A DNA stretch of 64,000 nucleotides from Pedobacter polysacchareus (GTDB taxonomy: Bacteria; Bacteroidota; Bacteroidia; Sphingobacteriales; Sphingobacteriaceae), in assembly GCF_019802255.1 (NCBI RefSeq), contig NZ_JAHYSS010000003.1, positions 124,001-188,000 of the forward strand, given 5' to 3'. Under the pieces are notes generated by a model. It saw nothing but the letters and a program-made list of their open reading frames with translations, was not told the DNA's origin and made no database searches. The translations under genes were made by a program, and so were the position numbers. Below, piece by piece: positions 8,870 through 15,691 of the stretch (the stretch's first letter is position 1; the number at the start of each line of letters is the position of its first letter).

Positions 8870-9367
8870 TTAGTATTTAAATGGAGTCCAGTGAATTAGC
8901 TTTCCTTTAAAATTTCCACCAAAATAAGCGAACAATGCTGCCTCGTCCGAAAAACCATCGTTTACAGCAAACTCATGCAAGGCTGATTCGGTAAATAGCT
9001 GGCCATCAACACGTAGTCTGAAGGGCTTATTTTCTTCTTTTTTAATTTCAATATATTGAATATGCTGACAAATCAAACCTGGGGTAAATTGAAATTCTTC
9101 AGTGCTATCCTGATCAATTACCATAGTGATTTCCATTCCAGAATGCCATAAATCAGCTGTATCTTTACGAATAGTATGTATTTTTGGTTCCAGAAATTCA
9201 GTATACTGATCTCCATCCCAACTTCTGTTGAATTTTTCTAAATGGCGCTGTAAGTAGCGGTAATACTCTCCCTCCATCTGATCGGAAAGATTGGTTAAAC
9301 CTTTCCATATTTTTTCAATAAAGTAATTAGGCTGGCCTTGAATGACAGTTCCAAATGATAATTTCAT
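8870..9367 (-). CDS. Small ASCH/PUA-like protein
   Basis: Uncharacterised protein of a type often seen in Bacteroidota. Seen: KIHTIRKDTADLW then GMEITMVID, FTPGLICQHIQYIEIK, a DG-containing strand, and the C-terminal NDGFSDEAALFAYFGGNFKGKLIHWTPFKY-like block (given here in pieces: NDGFSDEAALFAYF and GKLIHWTPF). The order resembles small ASCH (PUA-fold) proteins that bind RNA or modified nucleotides; this is inference. The ATG at 9367 is preferred to an upstream in-frame start at 9394, because that one overlaps the -7 box at 9392-9399. 165 aa. The AraC gene follows 8 bp later. Confidence 0.65.
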   Translation of the reverse strand: MKLSFGTVIQGQPNYFIEKIWKGLTNLSDQMEGEYYRYLQRHLEKFNRSWDGDQYTEFLEPKIHTIRKDTADLWHSGMEITMVIDQDSTEEFQFTPGLICQHIQYIEIKKEENKPFRLRVDGQLFTESALHEFAVNDGFSDEAALFAYFGGNFKGKLIHWTPFKY

Positions 9368-9391
9368 TAGTATAATATTTATTTCTACTTC

Positions 9392-9399
9392 CAAAGGTA
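9392..9399 (-). promoter_or_regulatory. -7 box TACCTTTG before the ASCH-like/araC operon
   Basis: Plus-strand CAAAGGTA gives TACCTTTG on the minus strand, 25 bp before the ATG at 9367. It is the same octamer as at ribB and fixes the start of the downstream gene. Confidence 0.55.
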
Positions 9400-9563
9400 G
9401 TAAGATATTTTACGAAGGCTATTATGTAAGCCAGAATCAAGGAAATCAAGTTTTTTAAGCAAAGTTCCTTAGTGAATATTTTCCATAAAGTGCTTGTTAA
9501 TAGGAGTTTTCAAAAACCAAATTCTTTATATATTGTTACCTAAATACATTTAAATCCTATATC

Positions 9564-10145
9564 ATGAAAAAATTATGCTTAACAATTTGTTTGAGTATCG
9601 GCCTGCTTTATGGAGCATCGGCACAGATACAAAAAGGAAATGTAATGATGGGTGCCAACATTTCCGACATTAAATTTGGTTTAGACAAACCAAATATCTT
9701 TAGTTTAAATATCAACCCAAAAGCAGCCTGGTTTATACAGGATGGTTTGGCACTAGGTGGAGATGTTAATTTTGGGCTTGCTACCGCAAAAGGTGCAGGT
9801 ACGAGCATCTCTTATGGTATTGGTGCTTTGGGAAGGTATTACGGGTCAAAAGGTACTGATGAGGTGGTTAAAAACTCTAAATTCTTTGGAGAGGCTACTG
9901 TAGGGGTAAACGGGATTAACCCGGCAGGATCCGGAGGCTCGACTAATGGTCTTGGATTTAGTTTTGGTCCTGGCTTCACCTATTTTGTAACCCGCTCTAT
10001 TGGATTAGAAACATTGCTAAAATACAATGGAATCGTAGGTTTTGGAAGTAGTGCTTATAGCCATACCTTAAGTTTAGGTATTGGTTTCCAAATTTATTTA
10101 CCAGGCAGAAGTACAGCTAGAAAAGTTGAAAACGACATGAAATAA
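9564..10145 (+). CDS. Small outer-membrane beta-barrel protein
   Basis: Signal peptide (MKKLCLTICLSIGLLYGASA, cleaved before QIQKG) followed by alternating hydrophobic/polar strands rich in Gly and aromatic residues (NPKAAWFIQDGLALGGDVNFG, LGFSFGPGFTYFV, HTLSLGIGFQIYL), typical of the 8-strand barrel family found widely in Bacteroidota. 193 aa. No catalytic motif; role unknown, probably structural or a small porin-like barrel. Monocistronic: a strong intrinsic terminator follows. Confidence 0.75.
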   Translation: MKKLCLTICLSIGLLYGASAQIQKGNVMMGANISDIKFGLDKPNIFSLNINPKAAWFIQDGLALGGDVNFGLATAKGAGTSISYGIGALGRYYGSKGTDEVVKNSKFFGEATVGVNGINPAGSGGSTNGLGFSFGPGFTYFVTRSIGLETLLKYNGIVGFGSSAYSHTLSLGIGFQIYLPGRSTARKVENDMK

Positions 10146-10170
10146 ATAAATACTTAATCATTTACATTCT

Positions 10171-10217
10171 TTAATAAACAGGCCTGCTTTTCAAAAAATA
10201 GCAGGCCTGTTTATTAA
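10171..10217 (+). terminator. Intrinsic terminator after the beta-barrel gene
   Basis: 18-bp perfect inverted repeat (TTAATAAACAGGCCTGCT at 10171-10188, complement at 10200-10217) with an 11-nt loop. The U-rich tail is contained in the distal arm. Confidence 0.7.
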
Positions 10218-10420
10218 TCAGAAAAGCCCGGCTATCTCTTGATCTACTCCTTACTGCTTCTATAACCCACAAATTGTGGAATAATGCTACATTAAATCAT
10301 TACACATAAAATCATAATCTATTGTTTTTCAACAACATGCCAGAATCAATCATTTACGGCATTATTCTTAAACCTACTCTAAACGTAATTAATTAGAATA
10401 TTAACTGAAACACAAGAGAT

Positions 10421-10735
10421 ATGAAAAAGATCATTTTATCAGCAGCATTTTTAGCTTTCGCAGGAATGACTGCAGCAAACGCAATTGAATTAAAAGAACC
10501 TTTAGCGATTACAGTTAAACAAGATAGTACCACTAAAGTTCCAGTAGAGTTGGCTGACTTACCAGAACCAGTTAAAGCAACTTTGCAAACTGAACCAGTA
10601 AAACAATGGACACCAACAGCAGCATTTCTAGTAACTAAAGCCGATAAGTCAAGTTATTATCACATTGATATTAAAAAAGGTGATGAAACTGCTGCAGTGA
10701 AATTAGATAAAGACGGTAAGCCCGTTAAACAATAA
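10421..10735 (+). CDS. Secreted PepSY-like protein, copy 1
   Basis: Exported small protein. Seen: signal peptide MKKIILSAAFLAFAGMTAANA, then a mature domain of about 80 residues with the PepSY-like pattern (ADLPEPVKATLQTEP, then SSYYHIDIKKGDETAAVKLDKDGK). 104 aa. It is a paralogue of the protein at 12373-12684: the first 42 nt are identical and about 150 bp of upstream DNA is recognisably related, so gene and promoter were duplicated together. Function unknown; proteins of this fold are often periplasmic inhibitors or metal/peptide binders. A terminator follows. Confidence 0.8.
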   Translation: MKKIILSAAFLAFAGMTAANAIELKEPLAITVKQDSTTKVPVELADLPEPVKATLQTEPVKQWTPTAAFLVTKADKSSYYHIDIKKGDETAAVKLDKDGKPVKQ

Positions 10736-10777
10736 TACCAGCGATGGTAAATGATAATTGAAGCAATATTTTTACAG

Positions 10778-10808
10778 GAAGAAGCCGAAGCAATTCGGCT
10801 TCTTCTTT
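10778..10808 (+). terminator. Intrinsic terminator after PepSY-like copy 1
   Basis: 12-bp perfect stem (GAAGAAGCCGAA at 10778-10789, TTCGGCTTCTTC at 10794-10805) closed by a GCAA tetraloop and followed by a T-rich tract. Confidence 0.8.
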
Positions 10809-10904
10809 GTTGTTGATTTTATAAATGACTAAACAATTTGTTAGGCATTCCTTTAGGATGGGTGTTCGAATAAGTTTTAATTATTTGCAGTTATTCAGGC
10901 AGGA

Positions 10905-10938
10905 TTTGCTGTCGTTTTTGTGTTTTATGATATATTTG
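10905..10938 (+). promoter_or_regulatory. TTTG / TATATTTG promoter before the Crp-family gene
   Basis: -33-like TTTG at 10905-10908 and -7 box TATATTTG at 10931-10938, spaced 22 bp; the ATG lies 35 bp downstream at 10974. Confidence 0.5.
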
Positions 10939-10973
10939 AGGCCTGTACGCTTTAGCAATGTATTTTAATACAG

Positions 10974-11540
10974 ATGATCCAAGAATTTTTAACCTCATTT
11001 CAACTTTTCAGTCCTACAGAAATTAATGAAGTGATAGCGCTGATGAGGCCGAAAAAACTACAAAAAGGCGATTTATTTATCCAAGAAGGAAAAACTTGTA
11101 AGGAAGTTGCTTTCCTGATTAGTGGTATTCTGAGAACATTTTTTCGTGCGGAATCTGGTGAAGAAACGACTTATTGTATCACTTTTCCGGGGGCATTAAT
11201 GACTGCGTATTCCTCTTTTATCACTGGTAAACCTACATTAGAAAATATACAAGCATTAGTACCCACAGAAATACTGCTGATCCAAAAAATTGACTTAGAT
11301 CATTTATCGAATACGAATCCCAATTGGAGCAAATTTTTAAAGCTTATTGCCGAACAACAGTACCTCGAATTGGAAAAAAGAGTCTTTCAATTCCAACAGG
11401 AGAAAGCCAAAAAACGATATTTAGATTTGTTAGAGCACCAACCAATTTATGTGCAGCAAATTCCATTACAATATCTGGCTTCGTATTTAGGCATCACCTC
11501 CAGGCACCTTAGTCGCCTGAGAAAAGAGATTTCCTTTTAG
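10974..11540 (+). CDS. Crp/Fnr-family regulator
   Basis: Cyclic-nucleotide-binding-fold regulator. Seen: N-terminal beta-roll (KKLQKGDLFIQEGKTCKEVA, FLISGILRTFF) and a C-terminal helix-turn-helix (LQYLASYLGITSRHLSRLRKE). 188 aa, as in the short CRP-like regulators common in Bacteroidota. No Fnr-type cysteine cluster, so not an obvious oxygen sensor. It lies just before a flavodoxin-fold reductase, which it may control; the same pairing of Crp regulator and redox gene recurs at 27920-29014. Confidence 0.88.
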   Translation: MIQEFLTSFQLFSPTEINEVIALMRPKKLQKGDLFIQEGKTCKEVAFLISGILRTFFRAESGEETTYCITFPGALMTAYSSFITGKPTLENIQALVPTEILLIQKIDLDHLSNTNPNWSKFLKLIAEQQYLELEKRVFQFQQEKAKKRYLDLLEHQPIYVQQIPLQYLASYLGITSRHLSRLRKEISF

Positions 11541-11573
11541 ACATTTGTCCTGAGCCAGGGAGCTACCACTCCT

Positions 11574-11581
11574 TACTTTTG
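11574..11581 (+). promoter_or_regulatory. -7 box TACTTTTG before the reductase gene
   Basis: Exact TANNTTTG match 25 bp before the ATG at 11607, which supports that start over an in-frame TTG at 11598. Confidence 0.5.
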
Positions 11582-11606
11582 TACCAGCATTTCACAATTG
11601 TACAAA

Positions 11607-12185
11607 ATGAACAACATACTTATTATAAACGGGCATCCTAATCCGGATAGCTTCAACCATGCGCTAGCAGCAGCTTACCGAGCTGGTGCTTTAAAAACAG
11701 GAGCATCCATCACTGAGATTAACATTTCAACACTACGTTTTGATCCAAATCTTGCTTATGGTTACACTAAAAGAGTGGATCTTGAGCCAGATTTACTGGA
11801 AAGCTTAGAAAAAATCAAAGCCGCTAACCACTTGGTTTGGATACATCCGGTTTGGTGGGGAGGTTTGCCTGCGCTTATGAAGGGCTTTATCGACCGCTTA
11901 TTTTTACCGGGTCTGACATATCAATATCGCGAAAATTCTCTTTTTTGGGATGGACTCTTAACTGGAAAAACAGCCAGGATCATTACCACTATGGACCAGC
12001 CGGGATGGTATTACCGTTTGGTATATGGGAGTCCAAGCATACGCCAGTTAAAAAAAAGCACCCTGGAATTTTGTGGTATAAAGCCCGTTAAGGTAAGTAC
12101 TATTGGAATTATTAAGACTGCCAGCCCAAAACAACGGCAAAAATGGTTGGATAAAATCCATCTTATGGGACAAAGACATAAATAA
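11607..12185 (+). CDS. NAD(P)H:quinone oxidoreductase-like flavoprotein
   Basis: Flavodoxin-like fold oxidoreductase, probably two-electron reduction of quinones or electrophiles using NAD(P)H and FMN/FAD in the cytoplasm. Seen: NILIINGHPNPDSFNHALAA at the N-terminus (phosphate loop of the flavin site) and the family signature IHPVWWGGLPALMKGFIDRLF near the middle, then LLTGKTARIITTMDQPGWYY. 192 aa from the ATG, the usual length of the YwrO/MdaB group. It follows the Crp-family gene by 66 bp on the same strand but has its own -7 box. Confidence 0.88.
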   Translation: MNNILIINGHPNPDSFNHALAAAYRAGALKTGASITEINISTLRFDPNLAYGYTKRVDLEPDLLESLEKIKAANHLVWIHPVWWGGLPALMKGFIDRLFLPGLTYQYRENSLFWDGLLTGKTARIITTMDQPGWYYRLVYGSPSIRQLKKSTLEFCGIKPVKVSTIGIIKTASPKQRQKWLDKIHLMGQRHK

Positions 12186-12372
12186 TATTGAAGAATTTAT
12201 TTAAAAGCGCTTCATTAAGCTACAAAGTGTGGAATGTCTCTACAGCTAAAATTCAAAACATCAATATAACCAACTGAATAACAGCAGTATACCAATATAT
12301 ATTATTTATGGCATCATTATGAACCAATTTTAAACATTATTAACAAGAATATTTAACTGAAATACATAAGAT

Positions 12373-12684
12373 ATGAAAAAGATCATTTTATCAGCAGCAT
12401 TTTTAGCTTTCGCATCCATTACAGCAGTAAACGCATCAGAAGTGAAAAGTCCAGAAGCTATTACTGTAAAACAAGATAGTACTACAAAAACTCCGGTTGA
12501 ATTGAAAGATCTTCCAGAGGCGGTAAAAACAACTTTACAATCAGAGCCAGTTAAAGCATGGACACCAACTGCAGCATCATTGGTTACTAATGCTGACAAA
12601 ACACAATATTATGAAATTGAAGTGAAGAAAGATGCAGAAACTGCAGCGATCAAAATTGGAGTTGACGGAAAGATCATTCAATAA
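12373..12684 (+). CDS. Secreted PepSY-like protein, copy 2
   Basis: Paralogue of the protein at 10421-10735. Signal peptide MKKIILSAAFLAFASITAVNA; mature region with KDLPEAVKTTLQSEP and QYYEIEVKKDAETAAIKIG. 103 aa. The first 42 nt match copy 1 exactly while the mature region has many silent and replacement differences, so the 5' end is under unusual constraint or has been converted. Related leader sequences also precede both genes. A terminator with a GNRA loop follows. Function unknown. Confidence 0.8.
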   Translation: MKKIILSAAFLAFASITAVNASEVKSPEAITVKQDSTTKTPVELKDLPEAVKTTLQSEPVKAWTPTAASLVTNADKTQYYEIEVKKDAETAAIKIGVDGKIIQ

Positions 12685-12711
12685 CAAAAACCAACAATAT
12701 AATGTATGTTT

Positions 12712-12741
12712 AAAAAGGGCTGGAGAAATCCGGCCCTTTTT
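12712..12741 (+). terminator. Intrinsic terminator after PepSY-like copy 2
   Basis: 12-13-bp stem (AAAAAGGGCTGGA, TCCGGCCCTTTTT; one T-G wobble) closed by a GAAA tetraloop; the distal arm ends in T5. Confidence 0.8.
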
Positions 12742-12775
12742 CGTTGGTTATTATTTAATAATCTACTCCTAATAG

Positions 12776-12807
12776 TTGAAAACCATACCCTATAAAATGT
12801 AGCTTTG
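12776..12807 (+). promoter_or_regulatory. TTG / TAGCTTTG promoter before the 150-aa hypothetical
   Basis: TTG at 12776-12778 and -7 box TAGCTTTG at 12800-12807, 21-bp spacing. The transcript would begin about 12812-12815, almost on the first ATG (12815); see the CDS entry. Confidence 0.5.
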
Positions 12808-12814
12808 GCAAAAA

Positions 12815-13267
12815 ATGATTATGACCACTGAACTTCAGCAATTAAGCACCGGAAAATATTTGTTTTTTGGAAGCCCTGTACAACAGGAAGGACACAATGT
12901 GGTGGTTGCTGGCTTTAGCGCTAAAGCCATTGCCATTCAGAGTCATGAATCGGGAGCTGCTGCCTCCATTCAAGAATATGATATTAGTCCCTTGATTTCT
13001 AAAAGATCCACCCATGTGATTGAAGAAAAACTTATAGAAGCTCATAAACTGTACACCTGGCCAGCAAATTTAGGTGACCCCAAAGCCTGGGCATCCAGTA
13101 AATATCTATTTTTTGAGCAGCATCTAATAAATCAGGCCATCGAAGTATTAAATGTATCGGAAGACCATCAAATTACCTGGAAATTCATTCCCCTTTCCTT
13201 CTTTCAGGCTGCAGTAAAAGAGGCTCAGGCTGTTACCCTCCTTTCCAGCATTTTTCCTGAATTATAG
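12815..13267 (+). CDS. Hypothetical protein, 150 aa
   Basis: Not recognised. Seen: no signal peptide or membrane helix; a mixed alpha/beta composition with GKYLFFGSPVQQEGHNVVVAG at the front, a repeated KYLFF motif (residues about 14 and 93) and an amphipathic C-terminus (SFFQAAVKEAQAVTLLSSIF). Probably a soluble cytoplasmic protein. Two starts are possible, ATG 12815 and ATG 12821; given the -7 box ending at 12807 the mRNA would be leaderless or nearly so from the first. Flanking genes are unrelated. Confidence 0.65.
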   Translation: MIMTTELQQLSTGKYLFFGSPVQQEGHNVVVAGFSAKAIAIQSHESGAAASIQEYDISPLISKRSTHVIEEKLIEAHKLYTWPANLGDPKAWASSKYLFFEQHLINQAIEVLNVSEDHQITWKFIPLSFFQAAVKEAQAVTLLSSIFPEL

Positions 13268-13365
13268 TTTTTCTAAGTTTGACAGAAATGTTAAATTAAT
13301 GCCATTTAACGGTTATACTAATGCCACAACCCATTATTAGATGTTTAAACTCTTTTTTTAAACCT

Positions 13366-13373
13366 TAGGTTTG
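13366..13373 (+). promoter_or_regulatory. -7 box TAGGTTTG before the phosphoesterase gene
   Basis: Exact TANNTTTG match 20 bp before the ATG at 13394. No convincing -33 element. Confidence 0.45.
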
Positions 13374-13393
13374 CGAAAATATCAGAATTTTCG

Positions 13394-14194
13394 ATGAACA
13401 AATTTATAATTCTAGGGCTTGTTTTAGGTACTGGTTTGCTGAGCTGTAACCGTTTTGAATATAGTCCAAATCAGATTTTTGACAGGAACTCCCCTACAGA
13501 CATTAATGCAAAAAATTTACAGTGGCTTGGGCATGGCAAAAATGATGATCATATCAGGTTTATTTTAACCGGAGATACTCAACGTTCACGTGATGAGACT
13601 GTTGCTTTTGTTAAAAAAGTTAATGAGATGCCGGGTATTGATTTCGTACTGGTTGCTGGTGATTTTACTGAATTTGGTGTGCTAAAAGAAATGGAGTGGA
13701 TCGCCAGAAGTTTATCTAAGCTAAATGTCCCATATATGGGCGTTATTGGAAACCATGATCTGACCTCACGTGGAAGAGAAGTTTTTGAGCGAATGTTCGG
13801 TGCCTTAAATTATTCCTTCAGCTACGGGGGAACAAAATTTATCTGCCATGATACCAATAGCAGGGAGTACAACTTTAATGGTCAGGTTCCTAGCATTCCC
13901 TGGTTAAAAACTCAGCTGCAGCCAGAGGAAGGTATTAGTAATTATGTGGCGGTATCTCATGTTCCGACTATTAATTCAGATTTTGACCAAAATCTGGTCA
14001 AAGATTATACAGGGATTTTTTCGCAAACACCAGGATTTCTCGCTTCATTACATGCACATACCCATGTGTATGACCTTTACTATCCTGACGATTCTGGGAT
14101 CCCTTATGTCATCACAAGTGCCATGGGCAATGAAGAATTTTTACTAGTTGAAATCATTAATCATAAAATAAGTTTTGAACGGATATCATTTTAA
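13394..14194 (+). CDS. Lipoprotein metallophosphoesterase
   Basis: Calcineurin-like phosphoesterase exported as a lipoprotein. Seen: signal peptide with lipobox LLSC (Cys at about residue 18), then the five dinuclear-metal motifs in order: GDTQ, GDFTEFG, GNHD, SHVP and HAHTHVYD. 266 aa. The substrate is unknown; relatives hydrolyse phosphomonoesters or diesters such as cyclic nucleotides or lipid head groups. Membrane-anchored on the periplasmic side. The next gene overlaps its 3' end by 20 nt in another frame, suggesting translational coupling. Confidence 0.88.
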   Translation: MNKFIILGLVLGTGLLSCNRFEYSPNQIFDRNSPTDINAKNLQWLGHGKNDDHIRFILTGDTQRSRDETVAFVKKVNEMPGIDFVLVAGDFTEFGVLKEMEWIARSLSKLNVPYMGVIGNHDLTSRGREVFERMFGALNYSFSYGGTKFICHDTNSREYNFNGQVPSIPWLKTQLQPEEGISNYVAVSHVPTINSDFDQNLVKDYTGIFSQTPGFLASLHAHTHVYDLYYPDDSGIPYVITSAMGNEEFLLVEIINHKISFERISF

Positions 14195-14783
14195 GCGCAT
14201 CTATATATTATTGGCATTCCTGATTATTTTTTCGGGTAAAACATCAGCTCAGCGTTTTAAATTCCTGGTTCCCGATAATGCAATTGTACAATTTGCAGGC
14301 AGTATTGGCTACTTTAGTGTAGGTGCTGGGTACGACGTTTTCAAGAATAAAAAGGGGATTCTTGATTTCAATTATGGGTATGTTCCTGCAACTAAAGGTG
14401 GAGAATTGCATATTGTTACTGCAAAATTCGCCTATAAATTTTATGAAATAAAACTTAAAGACTGGGGTAAATTCTATCCGTTTAACCCAGGATTCTTTGC
14501 AAGTTATACTTTTCATCCTTCCTTATCTTATAAATTTAGTGAGCACAGGTATCCTGATAATTACTATTATTGGTCTGAAGCATTACGCCCAAATCTGTCT
14601 ATAGGCAATGAAATTGAGTTCAATATGAAAAAGATATGGAAAGATTCGGGTATTAAAGCCATCAGTTTATATTCGGAAATGAATACCAATGATTATTACA
14701 TTGTAAACTATTTTCAAAACACTTCTGCGCTTACGCTTGCAGATATTTTTCAATTGGGAATAGGCATGCGTGTTAAGTTCTAA
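14175..14783 (+). CDS. Exported beta-rich protein coupled to the phosphoesterase
   Basis: Signal-peptide protein: hydrophobic segment IYILLAFLIIFSG, cleavage near TSAQ. The rest is rich in aromatic residues and alternating strands (GYFSVGAGYDVF, ILDFNYGYVP, FFASYTFHPSLSYKF, LGIGMRVKF), consistent with a small outer-membrane barrel; the C-terminal residue is Phe, as in many barrels. 202 aa. No ATG precedes the signal peptide in frame: the best start is a TTG at 14175 inside the upstream gene. The family is not recognised by name. Confidence 0.72.
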   Translation: MNGYHFKRIYILLAFLIIFSGKTSAQRFKFLVPDNAIVQFAGSIGYFSVGAGYDVFKNKKGILDFNYGYVPATKGGELHIVTAKFAYKFYEIKLKDWGKFYPFNPGFFASYTFHPSLSYKFSEHRYPDNYYYWSEALRPNLSIGNEIEFNMKKIWKDSGIKAISLYSEMNTNDYYIVNYFQNTSALTLADIFQLGIGMRVKF

Positions 14784-14948
14784 CGCCATCCATTTCTGGA
14801 TTTGTTGTAGCAGTAAAAATTAATTTTCATTTATTTTAAAATTGGTTAAACATTTTAGAGCTTTTATTGTAATACTGTTATTAGGTTAAATAAAAACCAG
14901 AACGGTGGTAACCTAAATAACTTTATTCTACTCTAAAAAACGTTTACC

Positions 14949-15530
14949 ATGAAAAGACAACTATTATTCTTACTAGTAGCCACAGGGATGCTGTCGGCTT
15001 GCTCGCCTTACAATTACTACGCGGTTGGTAGTAAGCCTGTTGGAACCGATTTCAAAACATACGCATGGCTTCCTCCAGTAGATGAAAAAACAAACAGTAT
15101 TTACAACAATGATATCGTAACTGATAAAATTGTAGAGACTACTGAAACGGAACTTGCTAAAAAAGGTTTAACGCTTGACAGTAAAAACCCTGATTTGCTC
15201 ATCCGCTATTCTGCTATTGTGAATAATAGTATGAAAGTTTACGATGAGCCAATTTATTATAATCAGCCACCAATGTTAAGTCCTAGAGTGGCTTATTACA
15301 AAGGTCGCGCAAGATTCTTTTACGTTTATGACAATCCATTTCCAGTATATGTAGGCAGCAGAGAGCGAAAAATGCCAATCAAAGAAGGAAACATCATGAT
15401 TGATATTATCGAACGCAGCAGCTCCAAAGTAATCTGGAGAGGTTGGGCCGAAGGTGAATTGACTGATCCACAAAAAGCAATTAATGAAATTCCTAAAGTA
15501 GTGCAGAACATTTTCAAACAATTGCCTTAG
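14949..15530 (+). CDS. DUF4136 lipoprotein
   Basis: Signal peptide with lipobox LSAC (Cys at about residue 18) and a DUF4136-like domain: FKTYAWLPP near the start, a periodic helix (VTDKIVETTETELAKKGL), KNPDLLIRYSA, and the closing MIDIIERSSSKVIWRGWAEGEL with a final helix AINEIPKVVQNIFKQL. 193 aa. Anchored in an envelope membrane; role unknown, though members often appear in stress-related envelope contexts. Monocistronic, with an intrinsic terminator downstream. Confidence 0.85.
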   Translation: MKRQLLFLLVATGMLSACSPYNYYAVGSKPVGTDFKTYAWLPPVDEKTNSIYNNDIVTDKIVETTETELAKKGLTLDSKNPDLLIRYSAIVNNSMKVYDEPIYYNQPPMLSPRVAYYKGRARFFYVYDNPFPVYVGSRERKMPIKEGNIMIDIIERSSSKVIWRGWAEGELTDPQKAINEIPKVVQNIFKQLP

Positions 15531-15571
15531 GAACTCTATTTATAACGAAAAATAAAGCCTCTTTATTGTAC

Positions 15572-15613
15572 ATGCCCTCAAAAAGTTACTGACTTTATGA
15601 GGGCATTTTGTTT
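15572..15613 (+). terminator. Intrinsic terminator after the DUF4136 gene
   Basis: ATGCCCTCA (15572-15580) pairs with TGAGGGCAT (15598-15606), with further A-T pairing inside, followed by TTTGTTTTTT. Confidence 0.75.
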
Positions 15614-15691
15614 TTTATAAAAATATTGGTAAGGATTTTAAAATTATGTCTATATTATCCTTTACCTACATCATAAAAACACGTTTAACTA

